Shown: positions 27,348 through 36,558, counted from the first letter of the stretch. The stretch is DNA of 64,000 nt from Cytobacillus solani (GCF_001420595.1 NZ_LJIX01000006.1:1367361-1431360), one strand, 5' to 3'. A program made the numbers and translations. The notes: generated by a model from the letters alone, not told the origin.

Positions 27348-28115
27348 TTATACAAATTGCTCAAACCATTTTACTGTTTGAACCACACCTTCATTGCTGA
27401 CATTATGCCCTGACTTTTCATCAATAATAAATTTCAATTTTTCTGGTTCATGATGATACAGGGATTGGATGCTCTCATAAAAATGATAAGTATAATTAAA
27501 AGGTACGACAGGGTCTTTCTTTCCGTGCCAGAAAAGCAATGGCCGATTTTGTAATTTATTCGTTTGCAAGCTTAAATCAAGTTCTCTTAGCTTCCCCATT
27601 AAATGAGTAATCTCATCTTTCTCAATTGGGATAGGTAAGTCATTTTTTTGCATTTCATCTAATTGCCAATGAGCAAACTTTTCATAATAAGGCATGCCCA
27701 TTAAGCTAACAGCTGCCTTTATCCATGGATATTTTGTAAGTGCACCAAGAGTGACAATTCCACCCATTGAAGTACCAGCGAGTCCGATCCGGGAAGGATC
27801 AATAAGCTTCTCCTTTTCAAACGAAGTTTTTAGAATATCAAGTTCTTCAATTGTTTGGAGGACGATATCCCAAAAACGAAAATTCAAATTATGTCCAGAC
27901 AAGCCTTCATTTCTTTCCCCATGATAAAGCGCTTCAGGGAGAATGACGCGAAACCCTTTTTTCGCCAGCAAGTAAGCGTAATGGAGATTTTTTTCGTAAA
28001 TGCTCGTAAATCCATGTACAAATAAAATAAGCGGAAGCTCTTCGCCCCATTTTCCATGATCTGCAATATGTAAGATTGGAATTTCCTTAATGATTTTATT
28101 TTCAATACTAATCAA
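27348..28115 (-). CDS. yitV: YitV, alpha/beta-hydrolase esterase
   Basis: A 255-residue alpha/beta hydrolase with the oxyanion segment FVHGFTS, nucleophile elbow GTSMGG (S116), an acidic residue in WHGKKDPVVPF and a terminal histidine in DEKSGHNVS. It belongs to the YitV/prolyl-oligopeptidase-like esterases; the substrate is unknown. Translation starts at TTG, placed by AAAGGAGGTCTAAAA. The order yitU, yitV, yitW matches B. subtilis, with yitU divergent. Confidence 0.9.
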   Translation of the reverse strand: MISIENKIIKEIPILHIADHGKWGEELPLILFVHGFTSIYEKNLHYAYLLAKKGFRVILPEALYHGERNEGLSGHNLNFRFWDIVLQTIEELDILKTSFEKEKLIDPSRIGLAGTSMGGIVTLGALTKYPWIKAAVSLMGMPYYEKFAHWQLDEMQKNDLPIPIEKDEITHLMGKLRELDLSLQTNKLQNRPLLFWHGKKDPVVPFNYTYHFYESIQSLYHHEPEKLKFIIDEKSGHNVSNEGVVQTVKWFEQFV

Positions 28116-28341
28116 TTTTAGACCTCCTTTTGTAAAGCGAATCTATAAATTATGTAAAAATAAGTGGAAAAAGTATATTTAGTAACAAAATTTAAATATA
28201 TTTGTTAACATAGTGTTTATAGAAAAAGTTATTTTCACTATTAATAATTTCCATCATTCATAAGTGTACCATGTAGACTTTTTTTTTCCCAAACCTTTAC
28301 ACTTAGAATAGAAAAATTCGTACAAAGCAGGTGTTCATATT

Positions 28342-29160
28342 ATGGCTGAAAAACATTTAATTGCATTAGATTTAGATGGAACATTGTTGAAGGATGATAA
28401 AACCATCTCGAAAAAGACAAAGGATGTCATTCAAAAAGCTCGTGAACAAGGTCATATCGTTATGATTGCTACTGGAAGACCATTCAGGTCCAGCGAGATG
28501 TATTATAGAGAAATGAATCTTGATACGCCAATTGTAAATTTTAATGGTGCTTTTACTCATCATCCAAAGGATCCTAACTGGGGCATCTATCATTCTCCGC
28601 TGGAAGTGAATATTGCGAAAGATATAGTAGAGGCATGCAGTTCATTTCAATTCCACAATATCATTGCAGAGGTCATCGATGATGTATACATTCATTATCA
28701 TGATGAAAAGCTGCTTGATATTTTTAGCTTAGGGAATCCCAACATTACAACGGGTGATATTCGAAATTTTTTAAAGGCATCACCAACAAGCATGCTCATT
28801 CACACAGATGAAGAGCATGTGAAAACGATCCGTGACCACCTTTCAGCTGTACATGCTGAGGTTATCGACCACCGGAGCTGGGCTGCCCCGTTTCATGTGA
28901 TAGAGATTGTAAAGACTGGCTTGAATAAAGCAGTAGGGCTTAAAAGAGCTGCAGATTATTTCCAAATACCTTCTGAAAGAATTATTGCCTTTGGGGATGA
29001 AGACAATGATCTTGAAATGCTTGATTATGCAGGCTTCGGCGTAGCGATGGGGAACGCCATCGACTTAGTAAAAACAACGGCAAATGAATCCACACTGACA
29101 AATGAAGAAGATGGTGTTGGCGTCTATTTAAATGAATTATTAAATTTAAAGATGTTTTGA
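28342..29160 (+). CDS. yitU: YitU, Cof-type HAD phosphatase
   Basis: A 272-residue HAD-superfamily hydrolase of the Cof type. Motif I DLDGTLLKDD is at residues 10-19, motif II IATGRP near 43, then a C2 cap, K in TGLNKAVGLK and motif IV FGDEDNDLEML near 218. Such enzymes dephosphorylate small metabolites; in B. subtilis YitU is a minor flavin-precursor phosphatase. The ribosome site is weak (GCAGGTGTTCATATT). A short CCGTTTT/AAAACGG hairpin without a T-run follows the stop. Confidence 0.9.
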   Translation: MAEKHLIALDLDGTLLKDDKTISKKTKDVIQKAREQGHIVMIATGRPFRSSEMYYREMNLDTPIVNFNGAFTHHPKDPNWGIYHSPLEVNIAKDIVEACSSFQFHNIIAEVIDDVYIHYHDEKLLDIFSLGNPNITTGDIRNFLKASPTSMLIHTDEEHVKTIRDHLSAVHAEVIDHRSWAAPFHVIEIVKTGLNKAVGLKRAADYFQIPSERIIAFGDEDNDLEMLDYAGFGVAMGNAIDLVKTTANESTLTNEEDGVGVYLNELLNLKMF

Positions 29161-29287
29161 TATCCTTCTGCCGTTTTTTCTCAAAACGGTTAAATGATTC
29201 CCTTTTTAAACGAGAAGACATTGCACATACTATAAAACGAAACAGTTGGTAGCTGTTTCAACATTTCTTCATTTGGAGGGGATTCGA

Positions 29288-29440
29288 TTGGGTAAACGTA
29301 CGAAATCGAAGCGCTTTGTACAGCAAGGAGTAGATTCTGTTACTAAGCACGCAGAACGTATCCCGTATCACATGACATATGCTGAAGCTGAAGCTGAAAA
29401 GTTAAAGAATGTGAAAGAATCTTCTCTTGGAGGAATATAA
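29288..29440 (+). CDS. Small basic protein of unknown function
   Basis: A 50-residue, basic, soluble protein: MGKRTKSKRFVQQGVDSVTK at the start, then PYHMTYAEAEAEKLK. I do not recognise it. It is accepted as real because TTG 29288 has a strong GGAGGGG site six bases upstream, and its last codons (GGAGGAATATAA) form the ribosome site of the next gene, which couples the two. Spore or stress roles are common for such genes in Bacillus, but nothing here shows it. Confidence 0.65.
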   Translation: MGKRTKSKRFVQQGVDSVTKHAERIPYHMTYAEAEAEKLKNVKESSLGGI

Positions 29441-29441
29441 A

Positions 29442-29627
29442 ATGGGCAATAGACTGTTTCAAGAAGCAAGACGTTTGGTTGAACAAACGAAAAATGTTGA
29501 ACCAGTCGATCAGCAGCAACGGATCATTAGCGCTCAAAATGCTTTAAGTTCTGCATTCGCAAATGCAACTAGAGCAGAGCAGGCACAGCTCAGTGAGATG
29601 CAGATGGATCTGGATGAATTGAAATAA
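29442..29627 (+). CDS. DUF3813-family small protein
   Basis: A 61-residue helical protein, MGNRLFQEARRLVEQTKN at the start and ALSSAFANATRAEQAQLSEM in the second half, which fits the small Bacillus DUF3813 family; no function is known. GGAGGAATATAAA, the end of the preceding gene, is its ribosome site. A bidirectional terminator follows. Confidence 0.75.
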   Translation: MGNRLFQEARRLVEQTKNVEPVDQQQRIISAQNALSSAFANATRAEQAQLSEMQMDLDELK

Positions 29628-29629
29628 AG

Positions 29630-29664
29630 GAGAAAAGCTGACATTTGATGTGTCAGCTTTTCTC
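29630..29664. terminator. Bidirectional terminator
   Basis: GAGAAAAGCTGACA/TGTCAGCTTTTCTC, a perfect 14-bp stem with 7-base loop, between convergent genes. Confidence 0.88.
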
Positions 29665-29668
29665 TATT

Positions 29669-30079
29669 TTATTGAGTGGGCATTTGTACTAATACGATCG
29701 GATACGTATTTGATTTTTGATTTTTGTCGTTTTTTTCAAACAAATAAAGGATGATCGTTCCATTTTCAGGAATATCTTCTTTCTGGAGTATAAGTTTAAA
29801 CGAGAATTTAGCCCATTGCGAGTGACTAGTGTTTACATTCTGCTTTTTTTCAGAAATCAGTTCATTATGGCCATCTTCAACAATATAATAGAATTCTTTC
29901 TTATTTGAACGGATTTCACCTGTTACCTCAAATACTCCATTTTCCCCCGATGCCTCAACCTTTCTAAATACATCACTTTTTATGGAATCACCAGCAATTT
30001 GAGGAAACTCTTTACTGTCTGCATGAAAAGGCTGTACATGCATTAAGCTGATTATAATAGAAACCAATAGCATTCGCAT
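29669..30079 (-). CDS. Secreted Gmad2-like immunoglobulin-fold protein
   Basis: A 136-residue protein with a signal peptide (cut near residue 21, QPFHA). The mature part has the pattern of Gmad2-type Ig domains of Bacillus spore-germination proteins: NGVFEVTGEI, EDGHNELISEKK, WAKFSFKLIL and GTIILYLFEKND. The domain assignment is by eye and moderate. GGAGGGATATT precedes ATG 30079. It lies 20 bases after yitT on the same strand and may be cotranscribed with it. Confidence 0.62.
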   Translation of the reverse strand: MRMLLVSIIISLMHVQPFHADSKEFPQIAGDSIKSDVFRKVEASGENGVFEVTGEIRSNKKEFYYIVEDGHNELISEKKQNVNTSHSQWAKFSFKLILQKEDIPENGTIILYLFEKNDKNQKSNTYPIVLVQMPTQ

Positions 30080-30099
30080 AATATCCCTCCAAAGAGTTT

Positions 30100-30930
30100 T
30101 TAATCCTTGCGAAAGGAACCAAAAATACCAACCGTTTGTACAATATTAGTAAAAGCATGTGGATCTATTTCTTTAATTATTCTTTCAAGTTCAAATAATT
30201 CATAACGAGTGATCACAACAATCATCATTTCCTTGCTTTCATTTGAAAAAGCTCCTTTTGCTGGTACAGTAGTTATACCCCGAATGAGCCTCTCATGAAT
30301 CATTTTTTTCATTTCCTCTGATTTATTTGTAATAATCATTGCAGTAACCTTTACGTGTCTTGTATGGATCGCATCAATTACCCTTGTTGAGGCATACAAG
30401 GTTACAATCGTATATAATGCTTTCTCCCATCCGTATAGAGCACCTGCTGTAATAATAATGATCGAATTTAGCGTAAAAAAATATGTCCCGATAGGTTTGT
30501 CTTTCATGCGAGAAAGGACCATAGTAATAATATCCATTCCACCTGTTGACGCTCCCCATTTTAAAGTCATGCCGACCCCAACGGCTGCAATGACTCCGCC
30601 AAATACTGCATTTAATAAAATATCCTCTGAAAAGTGCTTAATAGGGATTATTTCCAAAAAGAATGACATTGCAAAAACACTAATAAAACTATAAAGGGTA
30701 AATGATTTTCCTACTTCCCGCCATCCGAGTATTGTAACGGGAATATTTAATAGGAAGAGAAGAACACCTGTTGAAGCGTGACCACCAAGAATACTTGATA
30801 ATAGCTGAGCTACTCCAGTGAATCCGCTAGCATAAATATTTGCTGGGATAAGAAAGAAATTCATAGAAATTGCACCTAATAGTGCACCAATAAGCACAAC
30901 AAATATCTTTTTAGCTTCAATCAAAACCAA
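30100..30930 (-). CDS. yitT: YitT family (DUF2179) membrane protein
   Basis: A 276-residue protein with five or six N-terminal membrane helices (AKKIFVVLIGALLGAISMNFFL, GVTQ-like GVAQLLSSILGG, GGVIAAVGVGMTLKWGASTGG) and a soluble C-terminal DUF2179 domain (KVTAMIITNKSEEMKKMI, GAFSNESKEMMIVVI). The transported substrate is unknown. Translation starts at TTG behind GGGAGGG. The gene is divergent from the DegV gene, as yitT and yitS adjoin in B. subtilis. Confidence 0.9.
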   Translation of the reverse strand: MVLIEAKKIFVVLIGALLGAISMNFFLIPANIYASGFTGVAQLLSSILGGHASTGVLLFLLNIPVTILGWREVGKSFTLYSFISVFAMSFFLEIIPIKHFSEDILLNAVFGGVIAAVGVGMTLKWGASTGGMDIITMVLSRMKDKPIGTYFFTLNSIIIITAGALYGWEKALYTIVTLYASTRVIDAIHTRHVKVTAMIITNKSEEMKKMIHERLIRGITTVPAKGAFSNESKEMMIVVITRYELFELERIIKEIDPHAFTNIVQTVGIFGSFRKD

Positions 30931-31054
30931 AATAGACCCTCCCAGTTTTTTTTTGTTGGCATTATTTCAACTGCCGAGTAATTTTCGTTGTCTTTTTTTT
31001 CTAATTTATATACACTTAAAGAATATATATTGTTTGGAAAGCAGGTGAATTAGG

Positions 31055-31915
31055 ATGTCGGTGAAAATATTGACAGACAGCGCAAGTGATCTGCCGCTAA
31101 GCTTTTATGAAGAAAATAATGTTACGCTATTGCCGTTAAAAGTTCACTTAGATGATACTGAATATGTAGACCTATTAACAATTGATTCAAAAAAGGTCTA
31201 TCAAGCGATTCGTGAGGGAAAGGTTCCAAAGACTTCTCAAGTGTCACCTCAAGTCTTTGAGGAAGCATTTACAAAAATGGCTGAAAACGGTGAAGATGGG
31301 ATTTATATCGCATTTTCTTCTGAATTATCAGGGACCTACCAAACAGCAGTCATGATGCTAGATCAGGTAAAAGAAGCTTATCCAGATTTTAAGTTAACAA
31401 TCATTGATACAAAATGTGCTTCACTAGGCTTTGGCCTTATTGTTAAAGAAGCAGCAAGACTAGCTAAAGAAAATACTACCAAGGAAGATATTTTAAAGGA
31501 TATCGAATTCCGCTGTCAGCACATGGAGCATTTATTTACAGTTCATGATCTTGACTATCTTGCTAAAGGTGGACGTGTTTCAAGAGCATCTGCATTTCTC
31601 GGAGGTCTTTTGAACATTAAGCCATTATTAAATGTTGAAGATGGAAAGCTTGTTCCGATCGAAAAGCACCGAGGAAAAAAGAAACTTCTACGCCGTATTA
31701 TTGAAATAATGAAAGAAAGAGGTCAATCATTAGATCAACAAATAATTGGCATAAGCCATGCGGACGACGAAGAAACAGCAATAGAAATGAAAGAACTTAT
31801 TAAACAGGAATTTAATACAAAAGAGTTTTATATTTCTTCCATTGGCTCAGCAATTGGTTCGCATACTGGTTCTGGAACAATCGCCATATTTTTTCTTAAT
31901 AAAGTGCAATCATAA
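31055..31915 (+). CDS. DegV family fatty-acid-binding protein (YitS-like)
   Basis: A 286-residue protein with the DegV fold: VKILTDSASDLPLSFY at the start, KTSQVSP (residues ~55-61), AFSSELSGTYQ and HDLDYLAKGGRVSRASAF. DegV/FakB proteins hold a fatty acid for the FakA kinase, feeding host or recycled fatty acids into phospholipids. No fakA is present here, so the partner lies elsewhere. GCAGGTGAATTAGG precedes the ATG. Confidence 0.9.
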   Translation: MSVKILTDSASDLPLSFYEENNVTLLPLKVHLDDTEYVDLLTIDSKKVYQAIREGKVPKTSQVSPQVFEEAFTKMAENGEDGIYIAFSSELSGTYQTAVMMLDQVKEAYPDFKLTIIDTKCASLGFGLIVKEAARLAKENTTKEDILKDIEFRCQHMEHLFTVHDLDYLAKGGRVSRASAFLGGLLNIKPLLNVEDGKLVPIEKHRGKKKLLRRIIEIMKERGQSLDQQIIGISHADDEETAIEMKELIKQEFNTKEFYISSIGSAIGSHTGSGTIAIFFLNKVQS

Positions 31916-31926
31916 TACTATTTCTT

Positions 31927-31957
31927 AAGCAATCGGATCTGCCGATTGCTTTTTCAT
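31927..31957 (+). terminator. Terminator of the DegV gene
   Basis: AAGCAATCGG/CCGATTGCTT stem with 5-base loop and TTTTT. Confidence 0.88.
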
Positions 31958-32066
31958 TTCCCACATTTAATCTTACATACTCCTTTTCATTTTACAGACA
32001 CTAACATGTAGCAGCTCTCTTCAAGAAGGCTGAAATTTTGAATTAAATGGAAGGAGTATTTATAGC

Positions 32067-32198
32067 ATGCCCCGAACTTCTGATAATGATAAAAAAGCGC
32101 AGGATAATAATGCCTTTCGACATGAAAAAAATATGATGCGTGAAAAAAATCGCAAGGCTGGCAAAAACCAGTACTCTAAGAAGACAGACCATATATAA
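32067..32198 (+). CDS. Small 43-residue hydrophilic protein (possibly DUF3941)
   Basis: Direct translation gives MPRTSDNDKKAQDNNAFRHE followed by a K/R/N-rich end with QYSKKTDHI. AAGGAG lies nine bases upstream of the ATG, and the frame ends just before a strong terminator. The pattern resembles the short DUF3941 family of Bacillus, which I recall only loosely. It looks like a small spore-type protein, but no function is established. Confidence 0.7.
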   Translation: MPRTSDNDKKAQDNNAFRHEKNMMREKNRKAGKNQYSKKTDHI

Positions 32199-32201
32199 AA
32201 A

Positions 32202-32240
32202 AACGAGCAGGCGGTTTAAAGGCCGCCTGCTCGTTCATTT
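32202..32240. terminator. Bidirectional terminator between the 43-residue gene and cvfB
   Basis: AACGAGCAGGCGG/CCGCCTGCTCGTT, a 13-bp perfect stem with 8-base loop, with T-runs on both strands; it overlaps the cvfB stop codon. Confidence 0.9.
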
Positions 32241-33101
32241 TTCCCCTTTACTGTATGTCCAGCCCTCTTCTTGATAAATCCGTCCTTCCTTCATTAATCG
32301 CCCAAGTGCACGTTTAAATGAAGCCTTGCTCATTTGAAAGCGTTCTTGTATATCCTCTGGTGTACTTTTATCTCCATATGGCATGGCCCCATTACGTGAA
32401 GCTAAATAATTCATGATGGTTTCCGAATCTTGATCGAGTGCTTCCTGTTTCCTCGGTGCTAATGACACATTGATTGTTCCATCTTCTTTCACATCAATAA
32501 TTCGACCGTCTACCTTTTCACCAAGACGCGGCTCTTCTTTTCGCTGAGATTCATGAATGAATCCTTTAAAGCCTTCTGCTGTATAAATCCAGCTTCCAAC
32601 TTTCGCCGTTCGATATATATGTCCGTGAATGTTTTTATTGAAATCTTGTCTGGTTGCTTTAATTGCTATTCCATCAATAATTGGATCTGTTGCTAATTTA
32701 ACATAAATACGCTCATTTCGGTTTACTCTTAAAGTGATATAAAGCATATCTCCTTCCTTCGGCCAGACCGATTGATGCACAGGAAGATCTTCTTCTCCAA
32801 GCAGCATATCCTTCTTAATTCCAATATTAATAAAAATGCCGATTCCAGGCTTAACATCACTTACTTGGGCCCACCCGTAGTTTTTCGTTGTAATTTCAGG
32901 AATTGTTGTTGTGGCTGCAATCCTTCCTCTTGAATCAGTATAAAGAAAAACCTCCACCTCTTGTCCTTCTTCTAATTCCATTTCCGTATCGTTTTTGTGT
33001 AATAGGACATCTTCATCCCCATTTGATAAAAAGTAGCCAAATTCAGCCAGTCTTTCTACCTTTAATTTTACAGTTTGTCCAATATAATCAATAATTGCCA
33101 T
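32235..33101 (-). CDS. cvfB: CvfB/YitL family S1-domain RNA-binding protein
   Basis: A 288-residue protein with several S1-like beta-barrels (KVERLAEFGYFLSNGDEDVLLH, GIFINIGIKKDMLL, VGSWIYTAEGFKGFIHESQ, GRIIDVKEDGTINVSL) and a C-terminal winged-helix (MSKASFKRALGRLMKEGRI). This is the CvfB layout, an RNA-binding regulator of virulence and gene expression in staphylococci. Start 33101 has AAAGGAG nine bases upstream; an ATG ten codons earlier lacks one. Confidence 0.9.
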   Translation of the reverse strand: MAIIDYIGQTVKLKVERLAEFGYFLSNGDEDVLLHKNDTEMELEEGQEVEVFLYTDSRGRIAATTTIPEITTKNYGWAQVSDVKPGIGIFINIGIKKDMLLGEEDLPVHQSVWPKEGDMLYITLRVNRNERIYVKLATDPIIDGIAIKATRQDFNKNIHGHIYRTAKVGSWIYTAEGFKGFIHESQRKEEPRLGEKVDGRIIDVKEDGTINVSLAPRKQEALDQDSETIMNYLASRNGAMPYGDKSTPEDIQERFQMSKASFKRALGRLMKEGRIYQEEGWTYSKGEK

Positions 33102-33244
33102 TAAAAAACGCTCCTTTAATTTTTCTTTCATATATTTAAAGTCTCGAAAATATCTCCTTAAGTTGTGTGAACTGCTATATTTTACTATAATTAAGGAACA
33201 AAGTGAAACCTCTTTAGTAAAAGAGGGAGTTTAAGGAGGCAGCC

Positions 33245-33736
33245 ATGTCAAAAGAAAGTTCATTTGATATTGTATCCAAAGTTGATTTTTCAGAAGTAAC
33301 AAATGCAATTAATATTACAATGAAGGAAATTCAAACCCGCTATGACTTCAAAGGCAGCAAGAGCAATGTAACGCTTGATAAGGAAGAGCTTGTGTTAATT
33401 TCTGATGATGAATTTAAATTAGATCAGCTTAAGGATGTCCTATTTAGTAAAATGATTAAAAGGGGAATTCCTGTTAAAAACCTGGATTATGGCAAGTTAG
33501 AAGGGGCATCAGGCGGTACAGTCCGTCAACGAGCAAAAATAGCTCAAGGAATTGATAAAGAAAATGCCAAGAAAATCAATTTACTTATTAAAAACAGTGG
33601 CTTGAAGGTTAAAAGCCAAGTTCAAGATGATCAAGTCCGTGTGACCGGCAAAAATCGTGATGACCTGCAAAAGATTATTGCTGCAGTGAAGGAAGCTGAC
33701 TTGACTGTTGATGTACAATTTGTGAATTATAGATAA
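33245..33736 (+). CDS. yitK: YajQ family nucleotide-binding protein (YitK)
   Basis: A 163-residue YajQ/DUF520 protein: [37 protein letters not shown] and a C-terminal VDVQFVNYR. Family members bind nucleotides or RNA; some bind c-di-GMP, which is of interest because a c-di-GMP-type protein is encoded at 21.1 kb. AAGGAGGCAGCC precedes the ATG. Monocistronic with its own terminator. Confidence 0.93.
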   Translation: MSKESSFDIVSKVDFSEVTNAINITMKEIQTRYDFKGSKSNVTLDKEELVLISDDEFKLDQLKDVLFSKMIKRGIPVKNLDYGKLEGASGGTVRQRAKIAQGIDKENAKKINLLIKNSGLKVKSQVQDDQVRVTGKNRDDLQKIIAAVKEADLTVDVQFVNYR

Positions 33737-33746
33737 TGGAATAGGA

Positions 33747-33776
33747 AGGCAGTCCTTAATGAGGCTGCTTTTTTTC
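33747..33776 (+). terminator. Terminator of yitK
   Basis: AGGCAGTCCT with AGGCTGCT (one mismatch pair) followed by TTTTTTT. Confidence 0.65.
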
Positions 33777-33865
33777 TATGACTTTATAGTGGCGTTTCGT
33801 AAGTCTTGTAGGTATAATTATCTAGGAAAGCCGCACCATTGAATGCCATTAGGAGAGGATCTTTT

Positions 33866-35155
33866 ATGCTGGATAAAATTAAATTTAGAAGTATTCGATT
33901 AAAAATGATTGCAGTCATTGTGATCGCATCAATTATTAGTACACCACTTTCTTCAAAGCTAAATGAGTATGTTATGGATTTCGTAGATGTACATAAAAGT
34001 TTTGGTATCTATATTAACACGATTATTAACCTCATAATAGCAACATTTATTGTTGCAGTATTCACTCGATGGATCATTATTAATCCGCTCCGTAAACTAT
34101 TAGAAGCAACGAACAAGGTTTCAGAAGGAGATTTAAGTGTTGAAGTGGATTTTTCAAAACGTGTAGATGATGAAATTAGCCAATTGGCAAAAGGCTTTCA
34201 GCAAATGACTGAACATCTTAAAAATGTTGTTAGCAAAATTAATCACACATCAGACAGAATAACAGTGTCAGTTAATCAATTATCTGCAAACTCAGAAAAT
34301 ACAGCATTGGTTTCTGAACAAATTTCCGCTGCAATCCAAGGAGTTGCTGCAGGATCTGAGGAACAAACTGCTGGAATGGAAAAAATCGCAGCTGCTATGA
34401 ATGTAGTAAGTAATGAGATTGATGATATTTCTCGTAATACACAAGTCATTAGCAATCAATCTAGAATGAATACAGCAGTTGCTGAAGAAGGGGAAAAAAC
34501 AGTTGATAGAACGGTAAAGCAAATGAGCCTTATTCAAAACTCTGTCAGCCAGTCAGATCATTCGATTCAAATGCTTCAAGAACAGACAAAAGAAATTGGT
34601 CAATTTTTAACAGTTATTACGGATATCGCTAATCAAACGAATTTATTAGCGCTAAATGCTGCAATCGAGGCTGCACGTGCCGGGGAAGCAGGAAAAGGCT
34701 TTGCGGTTGTAGCTGAAGAGGTCCGCAAGCTTGCTGAGCAGTCAAACGAATCTGCCCTGCAAATTGCAGAGCTTGTCAATGAGATTCAAAAGCAAACAGG
34801 TGATTCCGTTGCGACGATGAAGCATGTAATAGATGATGTTCAAGAAGGAATTATTATGACCAACGAAACAAAAGATATTTTCCATCGAATCTCTCAATCG
34901 ATGGCTGAGATGAATGGTCAAATGGAGAAAATCCTTAATGGTGGGAAAATGATTTCTGGCAGTGCTGCGGAAGTAACTGCAGCTGTTTCTGCAGTCAGTT
35001 CCATTGCGAACCTGAACAGTCATAATTCGATGAGTGTTTCAGCAGCTTCACAAGAGCAGCTTGCTTCTATTGATGAAGTGGCTAGTTCAACAAAGGAGTT
35101 AGAAGAAGTAGCAGAGGATCTTCAAAAACTAACTCATATATTTAAAATTTCATAA
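33866..35155 (+). CDS. Methyl-accepting chemotaxis protein without a ligand domain
   Basis: A 429-residue chemoreceptor with two membrane helices (about residues 12-28 and 48-68) separated by only ~20 residues, then a HAMP domain and a long signalling coiled coil whose tip [20 protein letters not shown] is well conserved. The tip recruits CheA and CheW. Because no extracellular sensor is present, it probably senses through the membrane or cytoplasm. Start ATG 33866 follows AGGAGAGGATCTTTT; a TTG nine codons upstream is in frame but unsupported. No other chemotaxis gene is nearby. Confidence 0.92.
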   Translation: MLDKIKFRSIRLKMIAVIVIASIISTPLSSKLNEYVMDFVDVHKSFGIYINTIINLIIATFIVAVFTRWIIINPLRKLLEATNKVSEGDLSVEVDFSKRVDDEISQLAKGFQQMTEHLKNVVSKINHTSDRITVSVNQLSANSENTALVSEQISAAIQGVAAGSEEQTAGMEKIAAAMNVVSNEIDDISRNTQVISNQSRMNTAVAEEGEKTVDRTVKQMSLIQNSVSQSDHSIQMLQEQTKEIGQFLTVITDIANQTNLLALNAAIEAARAGEAGKGFAVVAEEVRKLAEQSNESALQIAELVNEIQKQTGDSVATMKHVIDDVQEGIIMTNETKDIFHRISQSMAEMNGQMEKILNGGKMISGSAAEVTAAVSAVSSIANLNSHNSMSVSAASQEQLASIDEVASSTKELEEVAEDLQKLTHIFKIS

Positions 35156-35171
35156 GCCGTTAATAAAGGAG

Positions 35172-35209
35172 AAACACACTGGATTCTATCAATCACAGTG
35201 TGTTTTTTG
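35172..35209 (+). terminator. Terminator of the chemoreceptor gene
   Basis: AACACACTG/CAGTGTGTT stem with trailing TTTTTG. Confidence 0.85.
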
Positions 35210-35268
35210 TATTAAGCGAAAGAAATGGAACGAAAAAGAGCTTTTCTGCTCTATTATTATTTTGTCAA

Positions 35269-35311
35269 TGTGAGATTCTTCACTTATTTATTTAGAATAC
35301 TCCTCTATAAT
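35269..35311 (+). promoter_or_regulatory. Fnr-type activated promoter of the radical SAM gene
   Basis: TGTGA-GATTCT-TCACT at 35269-35284 matches the Crp/Fnr site TGTGA-N6-TCACA in nine of ten bases. It lies 21 bases before a perfect TATAAT (35306-35311), which places its centre at about -41.5. The fnr gene is 6 kb away. Confidence 0.8.
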
Positions 35312-35402
35312 TTGAATATAGAGATGTTCTATTGATAAATAAAATCCGACATTTTTTCATGACTAGAATTCAAATGAGAGAGTGTTGAAGGAGGATTTTT
35401 AC

Positions 35403-36530
35403 ATGCCTTTTAATCGTGATTTTAACCAGGACCCATTTATCGTCATATGGGAATTAACGAGAGCTTGCCAGCTGAAATGCTTACATTGCCGTGCAGAAGC
35501 TCAATATAGAAGAGACCCTCGTGAATTATCATTTGAAGAGGGAAAAAAATTAATTGATCAAATCTATGAAATGAATAATCCAATGCTTGTATTTACAGGC
35601 GGGGATCCATTAATGAGAGAGGATGTCTTTGACATTGCAGAATATGCTGTCAAGAAAGGTGTACGCGTTTCGATGACACCTAGTGCAACTCCTAATGTAA
35701 CGAAAGAAGCAATTGAGAAGGCGAAGGAAGTTGGATTGTCTCGATGGGCATTTAGTTTAGATGGACCTAATGCGGAAGTTCATGATCATTTTCGTGGGAC
35801 AACGGGCTCATTCGATTTAACAATGGAACGAATTAAATATTTGCATGAACTTGAAATACCTATCCAAATCAACACGGTTATCTCCAGATATAATATTGAT
35901 TATTTAGATGAGATGGCTAAAGTTGTTGAAGGATTAAAATGTGTGCTTTGGAGCGTCTTTTTCCTTGTGCCGACAGGAAGAGGACAGGAATCTGATATGA
36001 TTTCTCCTGTTGAACATGAAAAAGTGTTTACTTGGCTGTATGAGCTAAGCAAAAGGGTGCCATTCGACATTAAGACGACTGCCGCTCAGCATTATCGCCG
36101 TGTTGTTATTCAGCAAAAAATGCGCGAGGCTAAAGATCAAAGAGATGAAATACAATATTTAGATGCATTGACGCAGCAAGGCTTAACCGGCTCGATTGAT
36201 GGGCTTGGCAGAGCGCCAAAAGGAGTAAATGATGGAAATGGCTTCGTCTTTATTTCCCATGTAGGTGATGTGTATCCGAGTGGTTTACTGCCTGTAAAAG
36301 CAGGGAATGTTAGAGAACAATCGCTAGGAGAGATTTATAGAGAATCTCCTATCTTTAAAGATTTGCGAAATCCTGATAAATATAAAGGGAAATGCGGGGT
36401 TTGTGAATTTAGATATGTATGTGGAGGTTCAAGATCACGTGCATATGCGATGACTGGAGATTATATGGAAAGCGAACCATTCTGCGTCTATATTCCTAAA
36501 GCACTAAGAAAGAAATCTGCAGCCAAATAG
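35403..36530 (+). CDS. Radical SAM/SPASM protein (AhbD/NirJ-like)
   Basis: A 375-residue radical SAM enzyme: C22-x3-C26-x2-C29 (TRACQLKCLHC) binds the SAM cluster, GGDPL follows, and a C-terminal SPASM-like region has CGVCEFRYVCGG, SRAYAMTGD and a last cysteine in EPFC. The layout resembles AhbD/NirJ haem-pathway enzymes and the TIGR04053 group; the usual GGCR position reads GGSR. Function is unproven; anaerobic haem or cofactor chemistry is a hypothesis. ATG 35403 has AAGGAGG eight bases upstream. A strong Fnr-type promoter precedes it, so anaerobic expression is likely. Confidence 0.85.
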   Translation: MPFNRDFNQDPFIVIWELTRACQLKCLHCRAEAQYRRDPRELSFEEGKKLIDQIYEMNNPMLVFTGGDPLMREDVFDIAEYAVKKGVRVSMTPSATPNVTKEAIEKAKEVGLSRWAFSLDGPNAEVHDHFRGTTGSFDLTMERIKYLHELEIPIQINTVISRYNIDYLDEMAKVVEGLKCVLWSVFFLVPTGRGQESDMISPVEHEKVFTWLYELSKRVPFDIKTTAAQHYRRVVIQQKMREAKDQRDEIQYLDALTQQGLTGSIDGLGRAPKGVNDGNGFVFISHVGDVYPSGLLPVKAGNVREQSLGEIYRESPIFKDLRNPDKYKGKCGVCEFRYVCGGSRSRAYAMTGDYMESEPFCVYIPKALRKKSAAK

Positions 36531-36558
36531 ATAAGTATACGCAAACAGTCGTTTTACC

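Noticed and set aside
28116-28341. Regulatory RNA between yitV and yitU
   Set aside because: The stretch is simply AT-rich with no convincing stem or known riboswitch pattern.
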